This document shows, piece by piece, positions 22,777 to 34,849 of a DNA stretch of 64,000 nt. The notes below the pieces were generated by a model. It was not told the DNA's origin. It saw only the letters and a list, made by a program, of their open reading frames with translations, and did no database searches. The stretch is taken from positions 3,663,001-3,727,000 of the forward strand of contig JAGTTD010000015.1 of NCBI GenBank assembly GCA_018398585.1, in the 5' to 3' direction. How positions within the stretch are numbered: the first letter of the stretch is position 1; each line of letters opens with the position of its first letter. The DNA is from Simmondsia chinensis (lineage: Eukaryota > Streptophyta > Magnoliopsida > Caryophyllales > Simmondsiaceae). A program made the translations under genes and the position numbers.

Positions 22777-23971
22777 GTCAAGTTAATAGTATAGACATAA
22801 AAAATTTTCACAAAATTGCTCTAGTATTAACAATTCTTTCTTCATAATAAGACACCAATTTAATTTTAAGAATTTAGGTTTGAATTATATTTTAGCAATT
22901 TAAATTTTTGGTTAAAGTATTATTTAGTTTTTTTTTATTATGATGAGGTAATTTTTTTAATTCTACATCTAATGAAACGTTAATTTTACTGATGAGTTGC
23001 TTATTTTTTCGATAATTGATAGTACAAGTCGTAAATGCACAAGTGCACGGAAGGAGATACAAAATATAAGAGTCAAGAAGAACAAAAAGAGCAAACTAAA
23101 AACTGAAAACTACAATAGTAATCACTATCCTTATATATAAAAATGGCTGGTTTTGCTCGTAGACTCCAATAAAGTCACTTTCTGATGAGTTGCTGCTATA
23201 GAAAGAGGAAGATACAGATGGATCGTCCTTGGGCAAACTGGGTCGTATTGGGATAGGTGGAGGTGTCGAGAGATCATAATCGTAGATTTTTAGCCATGTC
23301 CTCAGCCCCATAGGGATAATAGGAATCGAATCAAGCTAGGGCTGAAGGAATCAGTTTTGCTTTGGAGACTTCAACACGAATTTGTGACATTAGTAACCTA
23401 GACCTTTGATTAATCCAATGCCATTGTGTGGATTAAAAGAAATACTAGTGGACCATGGAGATTGAATTTCTTGATTAATAAGATTGAGTCACTCTTCATG
23501 TTCAACTTAAGCTCTAGTAAAGATGGGTGGTTGTTGAGGAGTGGCATCCTTTTTCCCTCAAATCCACATATGTCCCTCGAGGTTCGCGTCATGTTTTGGC
23601 AAGCTAGGCAACTGTCTTGCGCACACATGTTTTATGTTATTGAAACGACGTCACTCTCAACTGCGCATCTTTATTGAGTTCTCAGTCAAGTGCCAGACAT
23701 GCGTGCCATTTAATCAAAACAATGTCAATCCTTAGAGTGTGATTTTCTAGGTCTAAATACTTCATGAGGTTCATAAATTATCCCCGAGCACAAGCTCAAG
23801 TCGACTGATCTATTGAGTTTAGACTTCATTGTTTCAAGCATATGGTTTGGCTCAATTAGACTTGGAGATTGTTTAGACACATTTAGACTAAGAGTTTAAC
23901 CCATTAGTGCTCACATAAGATGACAGATAGCCAAACCAGCCAAATTATAAGCTGCTATAAATGACTCATTT

Positions 23972-26900
23972 TGTTAGGAATATGTCTCAAAATTCCTTGG
24001 AAGTCTAAGTAGGGAAGCCATGAGGAGGCTGATCGATCGAGTGAAGCTCGATTAATCGAAAATGTTACGTAAGTTAGGAACGCCAGCAGTAAGCTCACCA
24101 ATCAATCGGGAGCCGTGTTTCCATACGGGTATATATATAGACGTAGGGTTACGTAAAAAATTATTCTAATTAAATTCTTGTTTCCCAGCGGCGCCGCACC
24201 AATAAAGAGAGAGAGAGAGAGAAAATGACTGATTGTAATTATTCTTTTCGATTCAATAATAAAAGCTCCAATCTTCGCCCGTGGTTGTCTCCCCTCTCGA
24301 TTATAGAGGGATTTCCACGTAAATTGTTGTGTTCTTGTGTTTTATTCTCTTTAGTCTATTTTACTTCTTGATTTTCGTGGTATTTAATTCGAATTCAGTA
24401 CTTAGGATTTTCGTATTTCCTCACAAAGTGGTATCAGAGCCCTTGTTATTCGAGTTGGTACAACGACGTCGGCAATCAAATCTGAGGTAGTGAAGTTTAG
24501 AGGTCAAGGAAGCTTCAGTTTGTGGCAAGTCCATGTTAAAGGATTCCTGACCCAGAATGGCTTGAAGAAAGCACTGGATGGAAAAGAGAAGAAACCAGAA
24601 AACATGACAGAGGCACAGTGGGAAGAATTGGATGATAAGGCTCTCACAGCGATACAGATGTGTTTAGCAGATGATGTACTGACAGAAGTCTTGGAGATGA
24701 AAACCGCCAAGGAGTTGTAGGAGAAGTTTCAAGAGATGTTTTGCCACAAATCGGTCTCCAATAAACTCGCAGTAAAGAGCCGGTTATTCACGTTTTGTTT
24801 GACGGAAGGTACATCGCTTAAAAATCATCTTAGTGAATTTAATTCTATAATTCAAGAATTGAAAGAATTGGATGACACCCCTAAGGACGAAGATCAGGCC
24901 ATGATATTATTGTGTTCACTCTCTAATACTTATAAAGGCTTTGTAGAAAGTATGATATATGGTGGTAGGCCTACTATCACTGTTGATGAGGTTAAAAGAA
25001 ACCTAGTAAGTAAAGAGAGAGTTGATAGGGAATTGCCTGACTCTGTGAATAACTTTGGTAATGGGTTGTTTGTAAGAGGTAGGACTGAATCTAGAGGTTA
25101 TGAAGTTGGAAAGAAGTCTCGGTCTAAATCTAGACATAAGGACCTGTCGTGTAACTTCTGTTACAAGAAGGGGCACATAAAGAAAAACTGTTATAAGCTT
25201 AAAAACAAGCAGAGAGATGATAACAGGAACGACCATAAGTCTGCTGAGGCTAGTGTAGTTGAAGATGAGGGAGATGCTGATGTCCTACTAGTAACCGAGT
25301 CACAGACCAGGTCCAGGGATAAGTGGATCATGGATTCGGGTTGTTCTTACCACGTTTGTCCTAATAGAGACTGGTTCACCACTTATAAGTCAATTCAGGG
25401 TGGAGTAGTCTTGATGGGCAATGATGCCGCATGTAAGGTGATGGATATTGGAACAGTTCGTTTGAAGATGTTTGATGGTATGGTTAGAACACTTAGCGAC
25501 GTGTGACACGTCCCATATTTGAAAAAGAACCTTACCTCTTTAGGTACCCTTGAGTCCAATAGGTACAAATTCACAACTGAAGGTGGAGTCTTAAGGGTCA
25601 GTAAAGGTGCATTGATTGTGATGAAAGGTAAAAGGGTAGGAACCTTGTATGAGCTTATAGGTTTTACTGTGACAAGGTCAGTGGCTATTTCTACATCGTC
25701 TATGACAGATACAGAGATCACTAAGATGTGGCACATGAGATTGGGTCATATGAGTGATAAGGGGCTGTCAGAGTTGAGTAAAAGAGGTCTGTTACATGGT
25801 CAGTCAACTGGACTAATGGATTTTTGTGAGCACTGTGTATATGGGAAGCAGAAGAGAGTCAGCTTCAAGCAGACAGTGCATCATACTAAAGGAACGTTGG
25901 ACTACATTCATTCTGATTTATGGGGACCGTCCAGAGTTGCTTCCAAAGGAGGTTCCAGGTATTTGCTAACGTTTATTAATGATTTTTCACGTAAAGTTTG
26001 GGCCTATTTTCTTAAGCAGAAGAAGAAGTTTATGAAGTCTTCAAGAAGTGGAAGACACTGCTTGAAAAACAGACAAGGAAGCAGATAAAGAGGTTGAGGA
26101 CAGATAATGGTCTTGAGTTCGTTGGGGGTGATTTCCTCAAATTTTGTGAGGACCAAGGCATTGTCAAACACAGGACTTGTACAGGTCGACCTCAACAGAA
26201 CGGAGTGGCAGAAAGAATGAATAGGACGTTACTGGAGAAGGCTCGGTGTATACTTTCAAACGCAGGATTAGGGTGGGCAGAGGGAGTTAACATGGCTTGT
26301 TATCTAGTGAACCGATCACCACATTCATCGCTTCAAATGAAGATTCCAGAAGAGGTATGGTCTAGTTTTCCTGCTGATTATTCTTATTTGAAGATATTTG
26401 GTTGTCTTGCTTATGCTTATGTTAATGATGGAAAGCTAAAACCTAGGGCCAAGAAGTGTATCTTTTTTGGTTATACGTCAGGTGTGAAGGGATATCGTTT
26501 ATGGGATCCAAAAGCCCATAAATTTCTGACCAGTAGAGATGTAACATTCGATGAGTCCGTTCTGGTACATCCGCCACACTCGCCCTCCGCGGTTCAAGAT
26601 TTAGTTCAGGCAGAGAAGCCTGATGATAGTCAGATACAGTCTGAAAGTTCAGATCAGCAGCAGGTAGTTCAGTTTGAGAGTATGCAGGCACCTCTAGTAC
26701 TAGTTTTTGATGAGATTGATGAAACAGAAATAGGTCAGCAGGTTGAGCAGCATACAATTGCAGGTGGTAGGAAGAAAAGGCATACTAGGCCGCCACAGAG
26801 ATATGAGTATGAGGAGATGATAGCCTATGCCCTTACTACAACTGAAACAGTGGAAAACAGTGAACCATCTTCATATTCAGATATTGTATCGAGATCTGAC

Positions 26901-28930
26901 TCAGATAAATGGAATGTGGCCATGCATGAAGAGATGGAGTCTTTGAAGAAGCATTAGACTTGGCAGCTTGTCAAGCCTCAAATAGGAAAAAGAGTAATCG
27001 GGTGCAAATGGGTCTTCAAACGAAAAGAAGGCATTCCTAGAGTGGAAGATGCAAGGTACAAGGCTCGCTTAGTAGCTAAAGGCTACAGTCAGGTACATGG
27101 TGTTGATTTTTATGATATTTTCTCACCTGTTTTTAGACATTGTTCTCTACGAGCGATACTTGCTTTAGTAGCTATGCATGATTTAGAACTTGAGCAGTTA
27201 GATGTGAAAACTGCATTTTTACATGGTGAGCTAGAGGAGAGTATTCACATGCATCAACCTAAAGGTTTGATTGTAGAAGGAAAAAAAGACCATGTTTGTT
27301 TGTTGAAGAGATCTTTATATGGTTTGAGGCAGTCACTTAGGCAGTGGTATAAGAGATTTGATCAGTTTATGACTAGCCATGGGTTCTTCAGGAGCAAGTA
27401 TGATAGCTATGTATATTTCAGAAAGGCAGATTCTTGCTCATTTGTTTATCTTCTGTTATACATTGATGACATGTTAATTGCAGCCAAAGACATGACAGAT
27501 GTTGATGATTTGAAAGTAATGTTGAAAAGCGAGTTCGAGATGAAGGACTTAGGAGCAGCTAAGAAGATTCTTGGCATGGAGATCGGTAGGGACCAAAAAG
27601 CTGAAAAGTTATATTTGTCTCAGGAGAAGTACATTGAGAAGGTTCTGGATCAATTTCACATGAAGGATGCTAAGCCAGTTAGCACTCCCTTAGCAGCCCA
27701 CTTCAGGCTTTCAGCATTGGATTCACCTCAGACAGAGGAGGTTGTGAGGTACATATCTCAGGTCCCTTATTCTAGTGTTGTGGGTAGTATCATGTATGCT
27801 ATGGTATGTACTCGTCCAGATATTACTTTTACTGTGAGCAAAGTGAGCAGATACATAGCGAATCCAGGAAAGGAACATTGGCAAGCTGTTAAATAGATTC
27901 TCAGGTACTTACATAGCATTTCTGATGTTTGTTTGGAATTTGGGAAGAGTAAATGCTGCTTAGTAGGGTATGTTGACTCTGATTATGGTGGGGATCTTGA
28001 TAAGAGGAAGTCCACTTCTGGTTATGTGTTCTATTTAGGAGATAGCGCTGTCAGTTGGAGAGCTAGTCAATAATCAGTTACTGCACAGTCAACTACCGAG
28101 GCTTAGTACATGGCAGTTACAGAAGCATTTAAGGAAGCTGTTTGGTTGAGAGGTTTAATTAGTGAGATCAGTGTTGATCAAGGTACTGTTGGCGTTTACT
28201 ATGATAGCCAGTCAGCGATTCACCTAGCTAAATTGATGTCAAGCATCATTTTATTAGAAATTTGATTGATGAGCGGAAGGTGAAATTGAAGAAGATTGGT
28301 ACTGAAGATAATCCAGCAGATATGTTCACTAAAGTTTTACTAGGTAGGAAATTCGAGCATTGCTGGAATTTAGTTGGACTTACAGTTTTAGTTTGTTAAC
28401 CCTGGTGTGGGGGTGTTATTGGAGAAGGTGAAGATGTTTTATCATTGTGATAAATTTTGAACTAATGTGGAGATTTGTTAGGAATATGTCTCAAAATTCC
28501 TTGGAAGTCTAAGTAGGGAAGCCGTGGGGAGGCCGATCGATCGGGAATGTTATGTAAGTTGGGAACGCCAGCAGTAAGTTCACTAATCGATCGGTGAACC
28601 ATTGATCGATCGGGAGCCGTGTTTCCACGCGGGTATATATATAGATGTAGGGTTACGCTAGAAATTATTCCAATTAAATTCTTTGTCCCGGCAGCGCCGC
28701 ACCAATAAAGAGAGAGAGAGAGAGAGAAAAGGAGTGATTGTAATTCTTCTTTTCTTTTTAATAATAAAAGCTCCAATCTTATTCCGTGGTTTTCTCCCCT
28801 CTCGATTGTAGAGGGGTTTCCACATAAATTGCTGTGTTCTTATGTTTGATTCTCTTTAGTCTATTTTACTTCTCGTTTGTCTTGATATTTGATTCGAATT
28901 CAGTACTTAAGATTTGCGTATTTCCTCACA
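23972..28930 (+). mobile_element. Complete Tork/Tnt1-type copia retrotransposon, 4959 bp
   Basis: 5' LTR 23972-24425 and 3' LTR 28476-28930, both TG...CA, flanked by the 5-bp duplication CATTT (23967-23971 and 28931-28935). The primer-binding site TGGTATCAGAGCCC is at 24429-24442 and the purine tract GTGGAGATT ends at 28475. LTRs carry GATCGATCGG words and differ from each other by substitutions and indels, more than the two 5' LTR copies of the duplication differ, so insertion preceded duplication. Confidence 0.95.
24490..28398 (+). pseudogene. Copia gag-pol (Tork/Tnt1-like), degenerate
   Basis: Domains in order: UBN2-type Gag (24490-25130), zinc knuckle CNFCYKKGHIKKNC (about 25150), protease DSG near 25334, pre-integrase with [12 protein letters not shown], integrase with HSDLWGPS and RTDNGLEF, GRPQQNGVAERMNRTL, reverse transcriptase (27042-27896) with the YIDDM active site near 27460, and RNase H with VDSDYGGD. 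Frames are broken by a TAG at 24718-24720, a TGA at 25504-25506, a frameshift near 26030, a TAG at 26955-26957, a TAG at 27894-27896 and several stops in RNase H. The start ATG is lost (ACG). No product is expected. Confidence 0.93.
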
Positions 28931-28935
28931 CATTT

Positions 28936-29189
28936 AACACACTAGACGATATCATCTTTAGTCATGCATGCACAATATTGGGTTATTTACATAAAATCAC
29001 TTTAAACCGTGATCAACTTTCAATGCGACCACCTCACAACTTTTTCATTTTTTTTTTTTAAATCACTGATTATAATTCAAATATTTTCCACCAATTACCT
29101 TTAATCAATGTACTTAGCTTTGAATCCAAGAATATCACGTGTCTTGTATCTAAATTTTTAAATGTTGTAAATACAGAATGTTTAGGCTT
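28936..29189. other. Intergenic sequence
   Basis: AT-rich flank of the copia element. No gene, repeat or RNA feature recognised. Confidence 0.3.
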
Positions 29190-29665
29190 ATAATAGTGAT
29201 GGCAAAAGAGTTTCTGAAGCAGATGGATCGTCAGAACTCCAAACGGTTGGGCCGGAAGCAGTAATTTGCGCAACCAATTTCAAACGGTCTTAACTTTTGA
29301 TCCATAAGGGGTTACGGGGCCCGTAACCTGTCAAAACGAAGATATCGAACTGAACTATGCAACCTGGAAAGCAGTGTCTTTGCCCTCTCCAATTCCCCCA
29401 AATTAGGCCTCTAAACGTGTTTTTGAGCCATTTTTATGTTTTCCGTCTAGTTTAGGCGTAGTTTCATAATTTCGTATTTTAGGTCATTTTTGTAATTTTG
29501 CCTATTAGGGGTTTCTCTTTGTTTGTCTATAAATAGTAGCTATGGATGGTTGTATTCTTCATTCTCCAATTTTATAAAATACAAACTCAAGTTTCTCCCT
29601 TCTTCAGTGGATTCCGATTTCGTTTTTGACATATTTGAATCGATTTTACGTTTCCGTTCCACATA
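29190..29665 (+). mobile_element. LTR-like relic (related to 31680 and 48200)
   Basis: Shares phrases with the sequences near 31690 and 48210: GAT...GTCAGAA, then CTTTTGATCC, and a TATA-like CTATAAATAG near 29527 followed by a leader with TTTCTCCCTTC. It ends near TTTACGTTTCCGTTCC. This resembles the LTR of a chromovirus-type gypsy element. Boundaries are approximate and there is no coding sequence. Confidence 0.4.
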
Positions 29666-29830
29666 ACATAACAGTTATTAAAGTAGTTTTATTTATCTTT
29701 ATATCTGTGTTCTTTCATTATTTTGGTCTATCTTTTAATTCAACTCAACTTTTGTCTTCTAATTTAAATTCTACCCTGAAACTCATGCACATAACGCATG
29801 AATTTTAATAAAAAGCATATAATATAATTA

Positions 29831-30183
29831 GGGTTGCTTACGCCAAAGGTTCATGTACTTTGTCCATTGTGTTAATTTAGTCCTTGTAGTTTTGATTGTG
29901 TTAATTTAGTCCCTGTATAATTCAAAATATGTCAATTTGGTACTTAAAGAAAAATTTATATTAAGTTTTTAATGAAATTTTTAATGGTTCAGCAACAAAT
30001 TAGATTAAATTGAGTAAACAGATGAATTTGTAATAAGTTATTTGCATCTAATATAATTTTACCATTCAAAATTACGTCATTAACACATTTTGAATTGTTC
30101 AGGGACTAAATTAACACAATTAAATAAAAGAACCAAACTAACACAATGGCCAAAGTACAAGGACCTTTGGCGTAAATAACCCT
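29831..30183. mobile_element. MITE with long inverted ends, about 353 bp
   Basis: Starts AGGGTTGCTTACGCCAAAGG and ends CTTTGGCGTAAATAACCCT. Inside these, matched stretches continue (TGTGTTAATTTAGTCC against GGACTAAATTAACACA). No convincing direct duplication at the flanks and no ORF. Confidence 0.7.
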
Positions 30184-30844
30184 ATAAATTATAATGAATG
30201 GGTTTTAAAAGGTATAGAAAATGTGGTGATCAAAAGATATCTTGACTAAAAAAACTCGTGCAATATTGCAGATGAAGAACAAATAAATTCATCGTAATAA
30301 ACAAAAATTTTGGAAATAAATTTGAGCCAAAACGTCAAAAGTAATAATATAGGGCGCGTGTTACTATTTATTGATCTACGCATGCCAAGTTTGAAAAGTT
30401 TGAGCATTTTTGTATGTTCCCAAATTAACGAGCTAAAGGTATCGGAATAGTGATTTGTCTTTCAATCTGTCAAATTAGAGAATTTGGGCTCGAAATTCGT
30501 TACTTTCTTCCCCGAGCATTAGTTTTCATCTACAGGGAATGATGTTCTACCCCCTTGAAGTAATCGTATTCGTTTGATTGAGCTTTTTGAAATTAAAAAG
30601 TATTTTTATATAGGAAAAACAACTTTTTGAGTTTTTAAAGATGTAAAAAGTAGGTTTTTTTTTTTTTTTTGTGTACTTCTAAGCATTGAGTTTAAAAATT
30701 AGTACTTATTCATTAAAACGGAAGTAAAAGTAAAACTAAAATTTTTTATAATAAAAATGCTCTCATCATAATTTTAAATATTAATTATGAAAAAAGTGAT
30801 TTTGGAAAAAAAAATTTCTAAAAACGAAAATTATTTTTAGGAAA

Positions 30845-31360
30845 ATTATTACTTAGGTGCCCTGAAATTTGGTCATTTATCATTTAAGTACATTAACATT
30901 TAAAATATACAATGAGGCACCTTGAGGTTTAAAAATATTTTCACCTAGGTACCCTGAAGTTTTAAAATTTTATCAATCAGGTACCATTGTTCTAAAATTC
31001 AATAGATTTTCGCTGAAAAATGTTAAAGTAAAATATGATTCCGATAATATATAAGTATATTCATTAGAATTTGATGATTTTTACTCAAAAATGTTGATAT
31101 GATTTATGATTTCGGCACTAGAAAGGTAGTTTGCATCCAACATAAGTAAACATTTTCACCATAATTCATTAATTTTTTATTAAAAATATTGAAATAATTT
31201 ATATATATTATCGTAATTATGCATTATATTAGCATATTTTGTATAAAATTCATCTAATTCTCACTAAAACACATCAAATTCCAACATAGGGCATAAGTGA
31301 AAAAAATTTCCAAATCTCAGGGTATCTCATTGTATGTATTAAAGTGTTGGGGTACAACAA
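30845..31360. mobile_element. Degenerate MITE with inverted ends
   Basis: The left part (ATACAATGAGGCACCTTGAG near 30907) pairs with the right part (inverse of CAGGGTATCTCATTGTATGT near 31318). The outer left end (ATTACTTAGG...TTTATCATTT) reappears inverted at 46580-46640, so the family has at least two copies here. Confidence 0.45.
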
Positions 31361-31364
31361 CATA

Positions 31365-33225
31365 CTTCAAAAATATAAGTGATCAGTCTAAATAAACTTA
31401 CAAACACGAATGACCAAAAGAATGAATAACTCCCGATATTTTTTGTATTTTTATTCAATTTTTCAATATGGTCTAAATAATATATAATGTAACAAAAAAG
31501 TCACATGAATCTCAAGAATTCACATTGCGAAATTAAAGTCACACCGCTCGTGCTACATCCCCCTTTTTTTGGCGCCATAAAGTCAACTTCTCTCCCTTTT
31601 TTGACCGTTAGGAAGTTAAAATGGGATTGTAATATTTAATCCATGCTCAAATTGCGCACTTCATTTATAGAGTCGGATTGTTGCATAGGACAAGTAGCCA
31701 AAGAATTTCTAGAGCAATTAGATCACCAGAAATCTAAACGGGTGTAGGGAAACACTGATTGCACGGGCAACTTCAAATGCCATAACTTTTGATTCTTAAG
31801 GAGGTCGGGGCGAATTACTTGTCTAATCAAAGTTCTCAGACTGAACTATGCAAGTCCAACAACCTTGATGGCAAGGTTGTTAAAATTGAAATTCTACTTA
31901 GAATCGGTTGGGGTTTTTAGAATCGGAATCGTAGAATCAAATTGAGAACCATACGATTCTACTAAATGTATATTATAATTTTTTTATATTAATATAAGTT
32001 ATATAGTTCAAAAAATTACTAATAAGATGTTTACTTATATGGGTATATATCCGAAATATATTCAAATATGATAAAAATATTATCATGTAACATAGATGTG
32101 TAATTTTATGCTACAATAATCATGAGAGCTTTTAATACAGATGCTACTAATCGATCTTTATATTAAAGTAATGACATGAAACTAAACTTAATTTAAGTTA
32201 TTAAAAGTATATAACGCTTAATTAACTTTCATTTACTTCAAACTAATAAAGTAAGTTCGTTTATAATATATGATTGATTTTTGTTACATTTTAACTTTTT
32301 ATTTGTAGACAGTGGCATAAAATCGTATTACGATTCTATCCATTAATTTCATGTAATATTAATGACTCATAAAATTCTATAAAATTAAGATTCTACTTAT
32401 GATTTGGATATGTCGACAATTGTGGAATCATAGAATCATAAAATTCTAAGATTCGAATCCGGATTTAAGTAACCATGCTTGACGCTAGCCCAACCACTTT
32501 TCCTCAAATAAGAATGTATTTTTGGAGGGCCACTTTTATGTTTTGCAAATAGGTTAATGGCATTTTGGTACAACAACAACAACAAGCTCAGTGCCTGCAA
32601 GGGCTCCCGCAAAAGCAGGGTCTGGGGAGGGTAGATATATGAAGCCTTCCCCCTTCAGGGGGCAACCCTGAAAAGAGGCTGTTTTCGAGGAACCCCAACC
32701 TGAAAAGCCTGAGAGCTGGTCGGCAATATAGAGCATGAGACCTGGCAGCAGGGGAGCATCAAAGCATGAGTAAAGCAAAGCACACGTCGAGCAAAACAAC
32801 GAACTCAAGGCAAGCCAGAACACGCAGAAATCAAAGGAAATCAAGGTATAGGTAGGCACGTAGGAGCTCATGAGAGCAAAAACACAACCTAAGTGCGCTA
32901 GGAGGAAGTCAAGGGCTAGCACTAGTAAGCTAGACTACCCTACTCTAACTAGAGCATCTATAACCCCTATACGAGCCCTCCATTGGACCCTATCTAAGGC
33001 CATCTCTTCTCGAAGGTTTAGGTGGGTGAAGTCTTGTCGGATCGTCTCCAGCCATCTCTTCTTTAGCCTGCCTCTTCCTCTCCTGCCTAGTGTAGTGAGG
33101 GGCTGTTGGCATGTCCTTACTGGAGCGTTGTCCGGTCTTCTTCTGACATGTCCGAACCACCTCAGATGTTGCTCCCTCAATTTATCTTCGTTAGTGGAAT
33201 TTTGGTAATTTTGAATTTTTAGGTT
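31365..33225. repeat. Dispersed direct duplication, copy 1 (interrupted)
   Basis: Matches 47868-49085 in the same orientation, from AATATAAGTGATCAGTCT to TTTTGAATTTTTAGGTTTC, including a MITE-like insert with repeated GATTCTAC words (31870-32475 against 48350-48955). It is interrupted by the LINE fragment at 32571-33198, absent from the other copy, and ended by another LINE at 33226. It may be an LTR pair or a segmental copy. Confidence 0.6.
32571..33198 (-). mobile_element. RTE-type LINE, 5'-truncated, with (TTG)n tail
   Basis: Minus-strand insertion flanked by ATTTTGGTA (32562-32570 and 33199-33207); the related locus near 49060 shows the empty site. It encodes the C-terminal tail of a plant RTE protein (33170-32935: LREQHLRWFGHVRRRP, then GRGRLKKRWLETIRQD), then a 3' region and a (TTG)n end. 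The 3' region (AAACAGCCTC-like, CCCTGCTTTTGCGGGAGCCC) matches the tails of the SINEs at 46884, 47560 and 50250. Confidence 0.8.
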
Positions 33226-34250
33226 TCTCACTTTCCCATTACTGTACGAGTATACCAAGGATCAGCCTTGAGTCCCTTTTTGTTCATTTTGGTGATGGAT
33301 GAGCTCACTAGGCACGTCCAAGGGGATGTACCTTGGTGCATGCTTTTTGCGGATGATATAGTCCTAGTGGGTGAATCTAGAGTGGAGGTGAATGAAAAAC
33401 TAGAACTTTTGAGGTTGGCCCTAGAATCGAAAGGTCTAAGGCTCAGTAGATCTAAGACAGAATATATGGAACTTAAGTTCAGCACCTCTACCACGCCAAG
33501 CACAAAAGTTGTACCGATTGGATTAGAACACATACCTCAGAAAGCATGCTTTAAATACCTGGGTTCCATGGTGCAGAATGATGGCGAAGTAAATGCAAAT
33601 GTCAACAACAGGATTAAAGTGGGCTGGCACAAATGGAGAAAGGCAGCGGTGATACTGTGTGATAGGAAATTCCCGCTAAAATTAAAGGGTAAATACTATA
33701 AGACGATAGTGAGGCCAGCTATGTCTTACGAGGCAGAGTGCCGGCCTGTAAAGTGTCACCAAACTCAAAAGATGAGGGTGACGGAGATGAGAATGCCAAG
33801 GTGGATGTGCGGACACACAAGGAGGGACAGGATCCAAAATGAGGTCATTAGAAGTAAATTGGGTGTCGCCCCCAATAGGAGATAAGTTGAGGGAGCAACA
33901 TCTGTGGTGGTTTGGGCAGGTTAGAAAGAGACCCGCCACTGCACCTGTTAGGATATGCGAACAATTCCACATAGCAGACGGGAAGAGAGGGAGAGGACGG
34001 CCAAAGAAGAGCTGGATGGAGACAATACGATGGGATCTTACCTATCTCAACCTAAATGATGAGATGGCTATAGACAGAGCTGAGTGGAGGACTAGGATTG
34101 GCGTACCCGATGTAGAGGTGTCGGAGCATCTGTCCACTCGTAAGCTCGATCTAGTGCCACGACTTTACGGTATGCCTATTCCACAACTTGGGCATATGGA
34201 CTTGCGGTCCCAGGGGCTGCCATAAGGGATGTGGTATGTGGCATAGTGGG
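33226..34250 (+). pseudogene. RTE-type LINE reverse transcriptase, 5'-truncated
   Basis: The frame at 33268-33885 covers the reverse transcriptase palm and thumb with the FADDIVLVGES active site near 33346-33380, then FKYLGSMVQNDGEV and ECRPVKCHQTQKM. The reading continues after one shift (33839-34120) into the RTE tail LREQHLWWFGQVRKRP. The N-terminal endonuclease is missing. It begins abruptly within the dispersed repeat, as expected for 5' truncation. No poly-TTG tail was seen at its end. Confidence 0.85.
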
Positions 34251-34284
34251 GCGTGGCCTAGATTGAAGATAGAATATAAATGAA

Positions 34285-34490
34285 GAAGTTGTGTTTGAAG
34301 TGGTTCAGGTACGCCAGGAGGAGACCATCCACTGCTCCAGTCAGGTATTACGATCAGCTTCGTACCACGCTAGGAAGAAGAAGATGAAACAGGCCAAAGG
34401 AGGGACGACTGCAGTCGTACGGCAGAACCTCACCCACCTAAACCCACGGAAGGAGATAGCCTTAGATAGAGTTAGATAGAGCCAGAGCTC
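34285..34490 (+). pseudogene. Second, more decayed RTE tail fragment
   Basis: The translation WFRYARRRPSTAPVR, then LRTTLGRRR, repeats the C-terminal tail of the LINE just upstream, with frame loss. It looks like a separate older fragment or an internal duplication. Confidence 0.5.
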
Positions 34491-34541
34491 GAGAGAGGAC
34501 TAGCATATGGGTAGCAAATGTAGCAGCCTCACACCGCTGTT

Positions 34542-34619
34542 TATTCTGTTATTTATGTGTTCATAGGCGTATAGGCTTATTATTCTGTTATTTATGTGTT
34601 CATAGGCGTATAGGCTTAT
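34542..34619 (+). repeat. Two tandem 39-bp units
   Basis: TATTCTGTTATTTATGTGTT starts at 34542 and again at 34581, and both copies continue through CATAGGCGTATAGGCTT. The repeat lies just outside the left arm of the giant palindrome. Confidence 0.85.
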
Positions 34620-34639
34620 TTATGTGAACCTCACCCAGG

Positions 34640-34845
34640 GTATCCGCCCCGTTTGGGGCGGGTACGGGAATAGGCGAGACGGGTAACGGGTACGGGTACG
34701 GTACACGTGTCAATACCTGTCACAGGTATGGGGCGGGTACAGATATAGGCTTGTACCAGCCCCGCCCCGCCCCATACCCGCATATACCCGTCTCGTAACC
34801 ACATATTAAATCGCCCCGCAGCATATACCCGCATGTATGTTTACC
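34640..34845 (-). repeat. GGGCGGGTA-rich element end in the left arm
   Basis: Dense GGGCGGGTACGGG and CCCGCCCC words; mirrored at 46333-46530 and related to 54480-54672. In the right arm and at 54672 the family end reads CATTGTCATCTCTA or CATTGCCATCCCTA, which suggests a non-autonomous transposon family. The open frames across it are compositional only. Confidence 0.5.
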
Positions 34846-34849
34846 TTCA

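Larger units (their letters stand above)
17135..26123 (+). repeat. Tandem segmental duplication, copy B (8989 bp)
   Basis: Same order as copy A: F-box 5' fragment, gypsy LTR, copia relic, reverse LTR (about 19572-19932), Mutator-like MITE, LINE, hAT-like element, copia element. It is 51 bp longer than copy A, mostly from one extra minisatellite unit and a small repeated phrase near 18470-18500 (GTTTGAAGGTTGATGGCTC). Confidence 0.95.

Noticed and set aside
34631..34834. Arg/Pro-rich frame (and its mirror at 46333-46536)
   Set aside because: Open only because of the repeated GGGCGGGTACGGG sequence; no start context or domain.
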